The position numbers and the translations under genes are program-made. Positions 7,914 through 18,896 of a stretch of 64,000 bases of DNA are shown one piece after another. Within the stretch, counting starts at the first letter, position 1. Each line of letters begins with the position of its first letter. Below the pieces are notes generated by a model that searched no databases, was not told the origin of the DNA, and saw nothing but the letters and a program-made list of their open reading frames with translations. Source of the stretch: Bacteroidota bacterium (GTDB taxonomy: Bacteria; Bacteroidota; Ignavibacteria; Ignavibacteriales; Ignavibacteriaceae); contig JAKIZM010000001.1 in assembly GCA_022708025.1 (NCBI GenBank), positions 62,001 to 126,000 of the forward strand, given 5' to 3'.

Positions 7914-10900
7914 ATGAATATGAATACAACAAACAAAAGATACTTTTTATATATTGCTGCAATAGCCACATTGGGATTAATTATTGGCGGGATTCTGGTT
8001 ATTAGGGAGCTTAGAGATTATCGTATAAAAGAAAGTAAAAAGGAAATTACTTCAGTTGCCAAAGCACGGATTAATTATCTTTATTTCTGGTATAATGATG
8101 AATTACATGATGCAGAAATCATAACATCAAATTCTGCATTATTGAAAAGAATTTCTAAATGGAACTCTGATAAATCATATAAAAATGAAGTCGCTGTTCT
8201 CAACTATTTTGATCAGATCAAAACAGAACATGACTACAGAAATATTTCTTTAATTAACAGTCAGGGTAAAGTATTACTTCCTGATACATACTTATTGCCT
8301 CAGGATACGGTTATTTGCAACTCTGTTCTCAAAGCCATTTATAATAATAACACAGTTTGTACAGATTTGTTTTACAGTCCGTCTGATGGTCAGAGTCACA
8401 TCATATTTATTTCACCGATAAAAGGAACTGATCAATTAATTCTTTTTGAGTTTGAAGCTGATGAAGTAGTATTTGAGCCGATTACTGATTGGCCCACTCC
8501 AACTAAAACCGGAGAAATTTATTTATCGCAAATTGATAAGGATTCAATAACTGTGATAAATAATTTAAGGTTATTTGATACTACAGACTTAAGGTATAAA
8601 TACTCAAGCAAGGATACTAACTTAGTTGCTGTAAAAGCCTCGTTAGGTGTTGTTGGTATTGTAGAAGGCATAGATTATCAAGGTAACAGAGTAATTGCTT
8701 ACGTTGATAAAATAAAAGGGCCTGATTGGTTGTTTGTTGCTCAAATAGATGTTGATGAAATTTTAGGTGTATACAGGATTGAAGCTCTTCTGTTCGCTGT
8801 ATTTTTTATTCTTTTAATCTCATTGATTTGGTTGGGTATTGCACTTTATTATAATAATCGGCAAAAAAGCTTATTCAAAAGTCTGTGGGAGTCTCAGGAA
8901 GAATTTAAAACTACTTTATATAGTATTGGTGATGCAGTTATAACAACTGATATAAAAGGTAAGATTAAGTATCTTAATAAAATTGCTGAAGAGTTAACCG
9001 GCTGGAAAGAATCAAAAGCAAGAGGTAAGTTTTTAACAGAGGTTTTTAATATTATCAATGAAGTAACCAGCCAAAAAGTTGAAAACCCGGTAACTAAAGT
9101 TCTGGAATCAGGTATGATTGTAGATTTATCAAATCATACAATACTGATATCTAAAGATGGAAAAAAAATTCCAATTGCAGATAGCGGAGCACCTATAAAG
9201 GATGAAAGCGGAAATGTTTTTGGCGTCGTTCTTGTGTTCAGAGATCAAAGTAAGGAAAGAGAAAGTCAAAAACTATTAATACAAAGTGAAGAAAGTTTTC
9301 GGGGAATTTTTAATGGTGTTCAGGAGGCAATTTTTTTGGAGGATGAGAAAGGGATCATTATTGATTTGAATGATAGTGCCGCTGAAATGTTTGGATATGA
9401 AAAAAAATTCTTTGTTGGTAAGAACTGGGAATTCTTAAGTGCACCTGGATTAAATGATAATTTAAAAATTACTCAGGCTGTTGCGCAGGCTTTTTCCGGC
9501 ACTCCGCAGCATTTGGAATTTTGGGGTATAAGAAAAAATCAGGAAATCTTTATTAATGATGTAAATGTATATCCGGGAAAATATTTTGATAAAAAAATTG
9601 TTATTGTGCTGGTTCAGGATATAAGTGATAGAAAAAAATCAGAGAAGGAATTAAAGGAAAGAGAAAGAGCCTACTCCGCATTAATTAGTAATTTGCCGGG
9701 ATTTGTTTACAGATGTGCAAATGATGCGGACTGGACTATTTATTTTATCAGCAATGGATGTCATTCGATAACTGGATATTACCCGGAGGAATTTCAGTTA
9801 AATAAAAAAATCAGTTTTAACGATATAATTCATCCTGATTATAGAGATGGAATACACGAAATGTGGAAACGGGTGATTGCTGAAAAAGGATTTTTTGAGA
9901 GTGAATATCCTATCATAACAAAAGATGGTAATACTAGATGGATATGGGAAAGAGGACAAGCTGTTTTTTCAGATGATAGTAAATTACTTTATCTGGAAGG
10001 TTTTATAACTGATATCACTGATAGAAAAGAAGCAGTTGAACAAATAGAAAAATCTGAGAAAAAACTGCGTTCAATTCTCCGGGCTATGCCTGATATCTTT
10101 TTTGTTTTAGATTATGAAGGAAGATATGTAGAGATCGCTCAGGCAAATGAAGAATTATTGATTCGCACTCCAGGTGAATTAACAGGCAAAACCTTACACG
10201 AAGTATTTCCAAAAGAAATGGCTGATAAATTTTTAAGTCTTGTTAGAACAGCTCTTGCAACTGGTAAGCCTACTAATTGGGATTATGAACTTAAAATAGA
10301 TGGTAAACAATTCTGGTTTTACTCAACTACTGTTCCTTTTGAAAAAGATAATACCATGACTATTGTCAGAGATATAACCGATAGAAAAGAATCTGAAGAG
10401 AAGTTGAGAGTTAATGAACAAAGGATGTCAATTATTTCATCATTAACTACAGATTATCTTTTTGCAACCAGCATTGACGAAAGTGGAAATTCAAAACTTG
10501 ATTGGATTGGTGGTGCATTTGAAAAACTTACAGGCTATACTATAGAAGAATATATTGCACGTGGTGGATGGAGAAGCACTATTTATCCGGAAGATATTCA
10601 GATTGATGATGACGCATATATTAAATTATTAAAGAATGAAGATGTGGTTAGTGAATTAAGGACTTTTCATAAAGACGGACAGATTGTATGGTCCAGAAGT
10701 TATGCGCATCCTTTATGGGATAAAGAAAATCAGAGATTAGCCGGTATTGTTGGTGCAGTTAAAGATATAACCGATGAAAGGAAAAATGATTTAATAAAAG
10801 ATATACAGTATAATATTGCACAGGCTCTTGTCAGTAATAAATCAATACAGGAATTGTTTGAAACTGTAAGGAAAGAGCTTTCAACAATTATTAATGTAAA

Positions 10901-13178
10901 GAATTTTCTTATTGCTCTTTATGACGAAACTACAGGTATGTTAAGGTCTGGTATAGATGAAGATGAAATGGATGAAATTACTGAATGGAAAGCTGAAGGA
11001 TCTATGACCGGCTATATTATTAAAATGGGTAAAGCACTTATACTTGGCAAAGCTGAAATTGAAGGATTGATAAAGAAAGGTGTCATACAGCAGGTTGGAA
11101 CTATATCCGAACAATGGCTTGGCGTTCCGTTGAAAATTCAGAGGAAAAGTATAGGTGCTATTGTAGTTCAAAGTTATGATGATCCTAAAAGATATGATGA
11201 TACAGCGCTTGAAATTTTAGAAATAGTAGCTATTCAGTTGAGCTTATATATTGAAAGAAAAAGATTTGTAGATCAAACAATAAAACTTTCAAAAGCAATC
11301 GAACAAAGTCATTCGAGTGTTATTATTACAGATCATGCCGGTAAGATTGAATATGTTAACTCAAAGTTTTCGGAAGTAACCGGCTATAGTTACAAAGAAG
11401 CTATTGGCAACAATCCGCGGATATTAAATTCCGGAATACACGATAAAAGCTTTTATGATTCACTCTGGAAAACAATTCTATCAGGTAAGGATTGGAAGGG
11501 AGAATTTCAGAATAAGAAAAAATCAGGTGAACTTTATTGGGAGGAAGCTCTCATTTCACCAATAATAAATGAGGAAAATGAAATAACTCATTTTATTGCT
11601 ATTAAGGAAGATATCACTGCTAAAAAATTAATGTTTCAGGAAATTACTGAGTCTGAATCGAAATTCAGATCGATTTGGGAAAACTCTTTGGATGGAATGA
11701 GACTCCTTGATGAGAATGCAATTATAGCTGATATAAATGAAGCTTATTGCAAACTTGTTCAAAAGGATGCTGGGCAGCTTAGGAGTAAAATATATAATAC
11801 TGTTTATGAAATAAGAGATTCATCTTCTGAAGCTATACAAAGATTTAAAGAGAGATTCTATAGTAGAACTGTTGATAAGAAAATGGAAGTTGAAACAAGT
11901 CTTTGGAATGGTAAAAAAATATGGCTGGAGCTTTCCAATTCATTTATCGAATTCCCAGGTAAAAAAACTCTTCTGCTGAGTATTTTCAGAGATGTGACTG
12001 ATAAAAAGCAAATGATTAATGATCTTATTGAAGCCAGAGATAAAGCTGAAGAAATGAATAAAGTTAAATCTTTCTTTTTTGCAAATATGAGTCACGAATT
12101 AAGAACTCCGCTTGTAGGTATTCTTGGTTTTTCTGAAGTCCTAAAATCCGAATTAGATAGTTTCCCTGATCTAAGCAGAATGGCAGATTTAATTAATTCT
12201 TCCGGACAGAGGTTAAACGAAACATTAAACCAAATCTTAACTGTATCAAAACTCGAATCAGGAAAACTGGATGTAAAATTATCAGATATTGATATAATTC
12301 CGTTACTTCGCTCTTCATTTGATTTGTTCTCATCATTTGCAGATAAGAAAAAGCTCGACTATAAGTTCTATAGTGATAATCAGAAGATAATTTGCAAAGT
12401 TGATTCCATATTACTTAGAAACATTATTAACAATCTGATTAATAATGCAATTAAGTTTACTGAAAAAGGAAGTGTTTTTCTTAATGTAACTACAGTTAAC
12501 AATAAAGTTTTCATTCAAGTTTCTGATACTGGTATTGGAATTCCGGAAAATCATCAGGCAGTGATCTGGGAAGAATTCAGACAATCAAGCGAAGGTATCA
12601 GCAGAAATTTTGAAGGAACAGGTTTGGGTTTAACAATAGCAAAAAGATACACTGAGTTGATGAATGGCAAAATTTCTTTAACCAGTAAAGTTGGTAAAGG
12701 CAGCACGTTTACAATTGAATTTCCGATAATTGATAAAGGCATCGAAACAGATCAGGTAGTTGATTATAAAACTGTTGAAGTTAAAGAAGACAATGAAGCA
12801 GATACTTCAGATTATAATATATTATTTGTTGAAGATGATGATCAGGCAATTGATTTGGTTACGATTATCTTAAAAAGATTGTATTCTTTGGATGTTATAA
12901 AAGACTCCGAAAAAGCTTTGGAGAAAGTAAAAGCTAAGAAATATAACGCAATCTTAATGGATATTAATTTAAGTAAAGGAATGGATGGAGTTCAGCTTAC
13001 AAAATTAATAAGAGAATTACCTGACTATAAAAATACACCGATAATTGCAGTAACTGCATACGCTATGGAATCGGAAAAGAAAGAATTCTTGTCAAAAGGT
13101 TTTTCCCACTATTTAGCAAAGCCTTTCAGAAAAAAAGAATTGCTCGATTTACTTAGTGATATTTTTAAAAAAACCTAA
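7914..13178 (+). CDS. Multi-PAS/GAF hybrid sensor histidine kinase with receiver domain
   Basis: Protein of 1754 residues. Two membrane helices (about 10-32 and 288-312) bracket an extracytoplasmic sensor region. In the cytoplasm follow PAS domains starting near 322, 456, 582, 712 and 830, a GAF domain near 965-1110, and PAS domains near 1124 and 1246. Next comes a HisKA domain with phospho-accepting His in SHELRTPL near 1393, then a HATPase domain with N box NNLINNAIKF near 1505, DTGIGIPE near 1537 and GTGLGLTIAKR near 1567. A receiver domain begins at ILFVEDDD near 1634, with the acceptor Asp in ILMDINL near 1680. It therefore integrates several signals and passes phosphate to its own receiver. 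No output response regulator lies beside it, so the partner is unknown. Purine synthesis genes follow but show no link. Confidence 0.93.
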   Translation: MNMNTTNKRYFLYIAAIATLGLIIGGILVIRELRDYRIKESKKEITSVAKARINYLYFWYNDELHDAEIITSNSALLKRISKWNSDKSYKNEVAVLNYFDQIKTEHDYRNISLINSQGKVLLPDTYLLPQDTVICNSVLKAIYNNNTVCTDLFYSPSDGQSHIIFISPIKGTDQLILFEFEADEVVFEPITDWPTPTKTGEIYLSQIDKDSITVINNLRLFDTTDLRYKYSSKDTNLVAVKASLGVVGIVEGIDYQGNRVIAYVDKIKGPDWLFVAQIDVDEILGVYRIEALLFAVFFILLISLIWLGIALYYNNRQKSLFKSLWESQEEFKTTLYSIGDAVITTDIKGKIKYLNKIAEELTGWKESKARGKFLTEVFNIINEVTSQKVENPVTKVLESGMIVDLSNHTILISKDGKKIPIADSGAPIKDESGNVFGVVLVFRDQSKERESQKLLIQSEESFRGIFNGVQEAIFLEDEKGIIIDLNDSAAEMFGYEKKFFVGKNWEFLSAPGLNDNLKITQAVAQAFSGTPQHLEFWGIRKNQEIFINDVNVYPGKYFDKKIVIVLVQDISDRKKSEKELKERERAYSALISNLPGFVYRCANDADWTIYFISNGCHSITGYYPEEFQLNKKISFNDIIHPDYRDGIHEMWKRVIAEKGFFESEYPIITKDGNTRWIWERGQAVFSDDSKLLYLEGFITDITDRKEAVEQIEKSEKKLRSILRAMPDIFFVLDYEGRYVEIAQANEELLIRTPGELTGKTLHEVFPKEMADKFLSLVRTALATGKPTNWDYELKIDGKQFWFYSTTVPFEKDNTMTIVRDITDRKESEEKLRVNEQRMSIISSLTTDYLFATSIDESGNSKLDWIGGAFEKLTGYTIEEYIARGGWRSTIYPEDIQIDDDAYIKLLKNEDVVSELRTFHKDGQIVWSRSYAHPLWDKENQRLAGIVGAVKDITDERKNDLIKDIQYNIAQALVSNKSIQELFETVRKELSTIINVKNFLIALYDETTGMLRSGIDEDEMDEITEWKAEGSMTGYIIKMGKALILGKAEIEGLIKKGVIQQVGTISEQWLGVPLKIQRKSIGAIVVQSYDDPKRYDDTALEILEIVAIQLSLYIERKRFVDQTIKLSKAIEQSHSSVIITDHAGKIEYVNSKFSEVTGYSYKEAIGNNPRILNSGIHDKSFYDSLWKTILSGKDWKGEFQNKKKSGELYWEEALISPIINEENEITHFIAIKEDITAKKLMFQEITESESKFRSIWENSLDGMRLLDENAIIADINEAYCKLVQKDAGQLRSKIYNTVYEIRDSSSEAIQRFKERFYSRTVDKKMEVETSLWNGKKIWLELSNSFIEFPGKKTLLLSIFRDVTDKKQMINDLIEARDKAEEMNKVKSFFFANMSHELRTPLVGILGFSEVLKSELDSFPDLSRMADLINSSGQRLNETLNQILTVSKLESGKLDVKLSDIDIIPLLRSSFDLFSSFADKKKLDYKFYSDNQKIICKVDSILLRNIINNLINNAIKFTEKGSVFLNVTTVNNKVFIQVSDTGIGIPENHQAVIWEEFRQSSEGISRNFEGTGLGLTIAKRYTELMNGKISLTSKVGKGSTFTIEFPIIDKGIETDQVVDYKTVEVKEDNEADTSDYNILFVEDDDQAIDLVTIILKRLYSLDVIKDSEKALEKVKAKKYNAILMDINLSKGMDGVQLTKLIRELPDYKNTPIIAVTAYAMESEKKEFLSKGFSHYLAKPFRKKELLDLLSDIFKKT

Positions 13179-13308
13179 TTTTTATTTTCTAGGCATAGAA
13201 CATAATTCCTATTGATTTCAAAGGGCCTTTTGCGAAAATTTTTAACAGACTTTCCCGTATATTTCACATAAAGATTTTCAAACTATTTTAAATCCAGATA
13301 AAAGCCTG

Positions 13309-15537
13309 ATGAAAGAGCCAGAAGTTACATTTGAACTTGCAGAAGAGCACGGTTTAATTAAAGAAGAATGGGAAAAGATTTTAAAGATTCTTGGTCGAAC
13401 GCCAACCTTTACCGAACTCGGAATTTTTTCTGTGATGTGGAGTGAACATTGCAGTTATAAAAATTCCATCGCTCAATTAAAAACTTTGCCACGCAGCGGC
13501 GGAAGATTACTTGTTGAAGCAGGTGAAGAGAATGCCGGACTTATTGATATCGGCGATGATCTTGCGGTTGCGTTTAAAATTGAAAGTCATAATCATCCAT
13601 CAGCAGTTGAGCCGTATCAAGGTGCTGCTACCGGTGTTGGCGGAATTATGCGCGATATTTTTACAATGGGTGCCCGCCCGATTGCTTCATTAAATTCACT
13701 TCGTTTTGGTTCTTTAAAAGATGCACGGACAAGGTTTTTGTTTGATGGTGTTGTTCGCGGCATCGGTGATTACGGAAATAGTTTTGGCGTTCCAACAGTT
13801 GCCGGTGACGTTTATTTTGATGAATCATATCAGGGTAATCCGCTTGTTAATGCAATGGCAGTTGGAATTGTAAACAAAAAACATGTTGCCTCTGCAGTTG
13901 CAAAAGGAGTTAGTAATCCAGTAATGATTGTCGGATCATCAACCGGCAGAGATGGAATACACGGTGCAACTTTTGCATCTGAAGAAATTTCTGAAAAGTC
14001 TGAGGCTAAACGACCTTCTGTTCAGGTGGGAGATCCGTTTACAGAGAAACTTCTGCTTGAAGCTACTTTGGAAATTATTAAAAATGATTGGCTGATCGGA
14101 ATTCAGGATATGGGTGCAGCGGGAATTTCTTGCTCAACAAGTGAAATGAGTGCAAAAGGAAATTCCGGAATGAAAATTAATCTTGATAAAGTTCCTTTAC
14201 GCGAAAGCGGAATGACTGCTTATGAAATAATGCTTAGTGAAAGCCAGGAAAGAATGTTGTGTTGTGTTAAAAAAGGTTATGAAGATCGTGTTAAAGGAGT
14301 TTTTGAAAAATGGGATTTACACTGCGAAATAATCGGTGTAGTTACTGATGATGGCTTGCTTCACATCGATTATGAAGGTGAACGAAAAGCAACAATGCCT
14401 GCTTTTGAATTAGTGCTTGGCGGCGGTGCTCCGGTTTATATCCGTGAACAAAAAGAACCCGAGTATTTAAAAGAAACCAGAAAATTTGATCAGAATACTT
14501 TACCCGAGCCAAAAGATCTTAAAGAGACATTTTTAAAAGTTTTTTCATCACCAAATATTGTTTCGAAGCAATGGGTTTATCAGCAATATGATTCGATGGT
14601 GAGAACAAATACAATTGTTGGTCCCGGTTGCGATGCAGCAGTTATTTTAATCAAAGGAACAAACAAAGCACTTGCGATGAAAACTGATTGCAATTCGCGA
14701 TATGTTTATTTAAATCCAAAAGAGGGAACTAGGATTGCTGTTGCGGAATCAGCAAGAAATGTAGTTTGCTCAGGCGGCATTCCGCTTGGTGTAACAAATT
14801 GTTTGAACTTTGGTAATCCATACAAACCCGAAGTTTACTGGCAGTTTGCGCAAGCAATTGCTGGAATGGGAGAAGCATGCAGAAAATTTGATACTCCTGT
14901 TACCGGAGGCAATGTTAGTTTTTACAATGAATCACCGGAAGCTGCTGTTTATCCGACACCTACAATCGGAATGGTTGGATTAGTTGAAGATCTTAAACAT
15001 ATAACTACATCTTACTTTAAAGATGAAGGCGATGTAATTTATTTACTTGGCGAAGATAAAGAAGAACTTGGCGGAAGTGAATATTTAAAAGTTATTTATA
15101 ATAAAGCTGCCGGTGATTCACCGACAATCAATCTTGATGAAGAAAAGAAATTGCAGGATGCGTTGCTGAATCTTATCAGAAAAGGATTTATAAAATCAGC
15201 ACACGATATTTCAGAAGGCGGGATTATTTCTGCATTAGCTGAATGTTGTATCATCAATCAGGAAAAACAGCTTGGCTGTGAAGTTGAAATACCAATTAAA
15301 TCAAGAAAAGATTTTTCACTTTTTTCAGAATCGCAATCAAGAATAATTGTTTCTGTTTCAAAGGACAAAGTAACAGAGTTTGAGAATGAACTTCAAATTG
15401 CAAAGCTGAAATTTCAGAAACTGGGTTTTGTTAATGGTTCTTTATTAAAAGTAAAAAATATTTTTGATATTACAATCAAAGAAATTTCCGATATTTATTA
15501 CAATACAATTCCGGCTATAATGTCTGGTGATGAATAA
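13309..15537 (+). CDS. purL: Phosphoribosylformylglycinamidine synthase subunit PurL
   Basis: Protein of 742 residues, the usual length of the small-type PurL that works with separate PurQ and PurS. It converts FGAR to FGAM with ATP and glutamine-derived ammonia in de novo purine synthesis. Visible hallmarks are SEHCSYK near 45-51, the ATP-binding segment [16 protein letters not shown] near 101-116, [18 protein letters not shown] near 266-283 and [18 protein letters not shown] in the second half. There is no glutamine amidotransferase domain. purQ and purS are not in the window. The gene overlaps the next reading frame by eight bases, so the two are translationally linked. Confidence 0.96.
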   Translation: MKEPEVTFELAEEHGLIKEEWEKILKILGRTPTFTELGIFSVMWSEHCSYKNSIAQLKTLPRSGGRLLVEAGEENAGLIDIGDDLAVAFKIESHNHPSAVEPYQGAATGVGGIMRDIFTMGARPIASLNSLRFGSLKDARTRFLFDGVVRGIGDYGNSFGVPTVAGDVYFDESYQGNPLVNAMAVGIVNKKHVASAVAKGVSNPVMIVGSSTGRDGIHGATFASEEISEKSEAKRPSVQVGDPFTEKLLLEATLEIIKNDWLIGIQDMGAAGISCSTSEMSAKGNSGMKINLDKVPLRESGMTAYEIMLSESQERMLCCVKKGYEDRVKGVFEKWDLHCEIIGVVTDDGLLHIDYEGERKATMPAFELVLGGGAPVYIREQKEPEYLKETRKFDQNTLPEPKDLKETFLKVFSSPNIVSKQWVYQQYDSMVRTNTIVGPGCDAAVILIKGTNKALAMKTDCNSRYVYLNPKEGTRIAVAESARNVVCSGGIPLGVTNCLNFGNPYKPEVYWQFAQAIAGMGEACRKFDTPVTGGNVSFYNESPEAAVYPTPTIGMVGLVEDLKHITTSYFKDEGDVIYLLGEDKEELGGSEYLKVIYNKAAGDSPTINLDEEKKLQDALLNLIRKGFIKSAHDISEGGIISALAECCIINQEKQLGCEVEIPIKSRKDFSLFSESQSRIIVSVSKDKVTEFENELQIAKLKFQKLGFVNGSLLKVKNIFDITIKEISDIYYNTIPAIMSGDE

Positions 15538-16519
15538 GTTAAAAGAAAAATACAAAAGCTCAATTTTTTTCAAATACTTCCGAAAGCTTAGATATCTGTA
15601 TCATCGCCGTCCTCACTGGCAAAAGACATATAAATTCATTAAACATTATTTCGGCGGCTTGTATGATAGAATAGATCGTCATAATGTTTTTTTACTTTCG
15701 GGCGGACTGGCATTTTCTCTTTTCACATGTATTATTCCTTTAGTATTGATAATGTTCTGGGTGCTTGGAAATTTTTTAAGTTCAGAAGAAATGGAATTAC
15801 AAATTATAACTTTGATAAACACTGTGATACCTTATGGTGAATATGCAGAATTTGTTAAAGATATTATTTTTACAAGAGTGGAAGAAGTAATTGAATTAAA
15901 AAATATTGCCGGTATTGTTGGTTTCAGCGGATTATTTTTTGCAGCAAGCGGATTTTTCAGCAGTATGCGCACTGTATTAAACAAGATTAATGGTACCGAA
16001 ATAGATATCAACTATTTTCTTGGTAAACTCAGAGATTTTTTAGTTATACTTGTTGCAATATTATTATTCTTCGCTTCAATACTTGCTCTGCCGTTATTAG
16101 AACTATTTAAATCAATTGCCAAATCATCAGATTATTTACAGATATTTAACCTCGCTATCTTCCAACAGCTTTTTACAATTCTGGTTTCGATATTTATAAT
16201 GTTTTTACTGATGTATTTGTTTTATAGCTTTATTCCAACTACTAAAATCAAACATCGTTCAGCTATGGTTGGAGCATTATGGTCGTCATTATTGTGGGTT
16301 GGAATGAAGGTTCTTTTCGGATATTATCTAGCAAACTTTCAAACCTGGGGAAAGATATACGGAACCTATGCTTTATTAATTGTAATTGCTTTCTGGATTT
16401 ATTATACTGCCGCTGTGTTTATAATCGGAGCAGAGATTGCTAAACTTTTTGATGAAAGATTGAAAGAATCAATTGCACAAAAAAAAGCATCTGCTCAAAA
16501 CATTCCCCCGATTGAGTAA
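15530..16519 (+). CDS. YihY/BrkB-family inner membrane protein
   Basis: Membrane protein of about 330 residues. A GTG at 15527 and an ATG at 15530 are both possible; the ATG is preferred and overlaps the end of purL by eight bases. Several hydrophobic helices are visible (for example [20 protein letters not shown] and [20 protein letters not shown]). The pattern [14 protein letters not shown], near the first helix, and the final [20 protein letters not shown] are typical of the YihY/BrkB family. Members were once labelled ribonuclease BN in error; their function is not settled. Overlap with purL is probably an economy of gene packing. Confidence 0.85.
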   Translation: MNKLKEKYKSSIFFKYFRKLRYLYHRRPHWQKTYKFIKHYFGGLYDRIDRHNVFLLSGGLAFSLFTCIIPLVLIMFWVLGNFLSSEEMELQIITLINTVIPYGEYAEFVKDIIFTRVEEVIELKNIAGIVGFSGLFFAASGFFSSMRTVLNKINGTEIDINYFLGKLRDFLVILVAILLFFASILALPLLELFKSIAKSSDYLQIFNLAIFQQLFTILVSIFIMFLLMYLFYSFIPTTKIKHRSAMVGALWSSLLWVGMKVLFGYYLANFQTWGKIYGTYALLIVIAFWIYYTAAVFIIGAEIAKLFDERLKESIAQKKASAQNIPPIE

Positions 16520-16521
16520 TT

Positions 16522-17223
16522 ATGTTTATGGTTACCAAAGATCAAAAACCAAAAGAAACTTTGCGGGATATTCCTCTTTTCTCAGAATTGAGTATTGAGC
16601 AGCTAAGAAAGATTTCTGTATTCAGCAAAGTAAAAAAGTTTTCAAAGAATGAAATTATTTTTAATGAAGATGATACATATCTCGGTTTTTATATTCTGTT
16701 AAAAGGTACAGTAAAAGTTTTTAAAGTTTCATCAAGAGGTAAAGAATCAGTTGTCCATATAATTAAACCGCTGAATACATTTGCGGATATTCCATTATTT
16801 GAAGGCGGCAACTATCCTGTAAGCGCAGTATCACTTGATGAAACTGTAGCGTTGTTAATTTCAAAAGATAGTTTTCTGGAATTAATTAAAACTGAACCTG
16901 AAATATCTTTAAAAATGCTGGCGGGTTTTGCAAAAAGATTAAAATCGCTGATAAACCAGCTTGAAGATGTTTCCTCTAAAGAAGTTCCGGGACGACTTGC
17001 AAAATATATACTTGGTGAAATTAAATCAGCAGGTACATATAATTTACCGGAACCATTTGTTAAACTGACAATTCCTAAATCAACTATTGCTGCTTATCTT
17101 GGTACTATTACTGAAACACTCTCTCGAGCATTCAAAAAATTACAGAATGAAGAAATAATCAGGGTTAGTGGAAAAACTGTTTTTGTAACTGACTTAGTGA
17201 GATTAGAAGAGCTGGCAAAATAA
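16522..17223 (+). CDS. Crp/Fnr-family regulator, DNR/NNR-like
   Basis: Regulator of 233 residues. It has an N-terminal cyclic-nucleotide-binding-type beta-barrel (about 15-130, FSKNEIIFNEDDTYLGFYIL), a long dimer helix and a C-terminal winged helix with recognition helix in STIAAYLGTITETLSRAFKKL (about 187-207). Glu198, Ser201 and Arg202 match the E..SR residues with which FNR and DNR read TTGA half-sites. The N-terminal cysteines that hold the FNR [4Fe-4S] cluster are absent, so it is more like DNR/NNR regulators that sense NO through haem. Four TGACTTAAGTCA palindromes in this window have the half-site such a helix should read. The link is inference. The gene follows the YihY gene by two bases. 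Confidence 0.85.
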   Translation: MFMVTKDQKPKETLRDIPLFSELSIEQLRKISVFSKVKKFSKNEIIFNEDDTYLGFYILLKGTVKVFKVSSRGKESVVHIIKPLNTFADIPLFEGGNYPVSAVSLDETVALLISKDSFLELIKTEPEISLKMLAGFAKRLKSLINQLEDVSSKEVPGRLAKYILGEIKSAGTYNLPEPFVKLTIPKSTIAAYLGTITETLSRAFKKLQNEEIIRVSGKTVFVTDLVRLEELAK

Positions 17224-17249
17224 ATAATCCTATCTATCTGAAAGACTTT

Positions 17250-18293
17250 CTAGATAAATAATGAATTTATTTTGCTGTTGTCTTTTTTACGTTCTATTGT
17301 CAGAGTTTCATTTAATGAATGAATTATTATTGGAAAAGCAATTGTAGCATCGCAATAACATTGGATAAAATTATCAATATTTTCTTCTTTACCCCAGGAA
17401 ATTGCTTCTTCAAATGTGCATCCTGATAATCCGCCCCATTGAGGTGAATCGGTTGTAATTTGCACAGCATATTTATGAGGATAATAAGTTTCGTCAACAC
17501 CATCTCTTTCTGCGAAATTATTTCTTTCAGGAATTTTTCTGTCTTCATACATTAAATCTGCTGTTACAGAAAATAATTGAATAAAATCTTTTGGAACTCC
17601 TCCACCCAAATAGATTACTCCGGTTTGTTTTACTCCTTCTGCTAAAGACATAAATTCAATGTAATCTTTTACATTATCTATCAGAAGTTTAAACCCCTTA
17701 CTATAAGCTATAAGGGAAGCATCGCCGTAAGGACTATCAACAATTGCAGGGCAATAAACCGGAACTTTATTTTTTGCTGCAGCAGTAATGATACTATTTA
17801 TATTGTGCTTTTGTAACCAACAACCGAATTCATATAAAAACTCTCTGGAAGAATAAGAATAGTCAGCTTGTAATGTAAGAATGAACTCAGCAATCATTTC
17901 TGTCATTTGTATATAATCAGATTCTTTTCCTAAAACATTGTAATATCTGTTGTAGCCGCTTTTGAACAATTCGGTATCATCATATTTAGGAGGGCACTGA
18001 TAATAATAATTTCCCATTGCTTCGATTAAATCTTCCGAAATATTTGCGCCGGTTGAAACGATAATATCAACAAAGTTATTTTCGATTAACCATTTCACCA
18101 ATTTCCATTGCCCTGTAGTTGAAAGAGAACCAGCATAACCAAGTATAATTGTTAACTCAGGTTCCTCAATCATTTTCTTAATTAATTCATAAGCCATAGC
18201 AAGGTTTCTGCCCTGAAATCCTGTATCTCTCATATCCGATAACAAATCGGAAATTGATTTGTTATCAACTTCAATTGGTTTGGTCTTTTTCAT
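17250..18293 (-). CDS. Deoxyhypusine synthase-like protein
   Basis: Protein of 347 residues from the deoxyhypusine synthase family. Seen directly are DMRDTGFQGRNLAMAYELI near the start, the NAD-binding region VDIIVSTGANISEDL, GVIYLGGGVPKDFI, and PQWGGLSGCTFEEAISWGK, whose lysine (residue 302) corresponds to the catalytic imine-forming lysine. Bacteria lack eIF5A, and several bacterial members of this family use spermidine and putrescine to make homospermidine. A polyamine role is therefore the best guess. The gene is convergent with the Crp/Fnr gene and divergent from the DUF2249 operon. Confidence 0.85.
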   Translation of the reverse strand: MKKTKPIEVDNKSISDLLSDMRDTGFQGRNLAMAYELIKKMIEEPELTIILGYAGSLSTTGQWKLVKWLIENNFVDIIVSTGANISEDLIEAMGNYYYQCPPKYDDTELFKSGYNRYYNVLGKESDYIQMTEMIAEFILTLQADYSYSSREFLYEFGCWLQKHNINSIITAAAKNKVPVYCPAIVDSPYGDASLIAYSKGFKLLIDNVKDYIEFMSLAEGVKQTGVIYLGGGVPKDFIQLFSVTADLMYEDRKIPERNNFAERDGVDETYYPHKYAVQITTDSPQWGGLSGCTFEEAISWGKEENIDNFIQCYCDATIAFPIIIHSLNETLTIERKKDNSKINSLFI

Positions 18294-18656
18294 TTTAACC
18301 GGGGAAATTGATTTGAAGATAACTCTATTATTTGAACGCGTTTAACCATCTTTTTCTGATGAATATACGTAATAGCAATTATTTAAAAACAATATAACCA
18401 AAAACGAATTTTATATCAATCATTAGCTTAAATTTCAAAAGCAGAATTATTATCTGAATACAAAAAAGAATTTGTGCTTACTAAAAAATTCACATAAGAA
18501 TCTTTTTATATTTTACTTTAAGTGAGTAGAATGAAATTGTTCTTTTAGCACATTTGTTTGCTTGCTAGATATAACTTATCAATTCTGACTTAAGTCAAGG
18601 AAATCCATTAGCTAACTGTTTAATTTTGATTCGAATTTCAAAAAAAAGGAGTAAAA
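18294..18656. other. Divergent promoter region before the DUF2249 operon
   Basis: 363 bp without a gene. It is strongly AT-rich and holds the palindrome and -10 element listed separately on its right side. On the left it must contain the promoter of the minus-strand deoxyhypusine synthase-like gene, which I could not place. Confidence 0.7.
18586..18628 (+). promoter_or_regulatory. Crp/Fnr-type palindrome plus -10 element, DUF2249 operon
   Basis: The perfect palindrome TGACTTAAGTCA (18586-18597) resembles an FNR/DNR box (TTGAt-N4-aTCAA). After exactly 23 bp comes TAATTTTG (18621-18628), a full match to the Bacteroidota -10 consensus TAnnTTTG. Transcription should then start near 18634, which puts the palindrome centre close to -41.5, the class II activator position. 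The ATG at 18657 lies about 65 bp after the palindrome centre. Confidence 0.75.
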
Positions 18657-18884
18657 ATGGAAACTAAACAACTTGATATTCGTCCAGTTCCACCAAGAGA
18701 AAAACACCCGACAATATTTAAAACTTTTGATGAACTGAATAATGGGGAATCATTTCAATTAATTAATGATCACGACCCGATGCCGTTGTATTATCAGTTT
18801 AATGCTGAAAGACCAAATCAGTTTGGCTGGGAATATGTTGAGCGCGGTCCTCAGGTGTGGAAAGTTAATATATCTAAAGTATAA
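18657..18884 (+). CDS. Small DUF2249 domain protein
   Basis: Protein of 75 residues consisting of one DUF2249 domain: LDIRPVPPREKHPTIFKTF, then GESFQLINDHDPMPLYY and a final VWKVNI strand. DUF2249 proteins resemble the small TusA-like fold and often occur beside denitrification, NO-response and hemerythrin genes, but no reaction is established. The ribosome site AAAGGAG at 18646-18652 supports the ATG at 18657. It is the first gene after the palindromic promoter and is followed within 12 bp by a larger protein with two more DUF2249 domains. Confidence 0.85.
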   Translation: METKQLDIRPVPPREKHPTIFKTFDELNNGESFQLINDHDPMPLYYQFNAERPNQFGWEYVERGPQVWKVNISKV

Positions 18885-18896
18885 AATTTTAACACA

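Noticed and set aside
17232-17256. Terminator between the Crp/Fnr gene and the deoxyhypusine synthase-like gene
   Set aside because: The dyad TATCTGAAAG/CTTTCTAGATA leaves almost no loop and has no T-run on either side.
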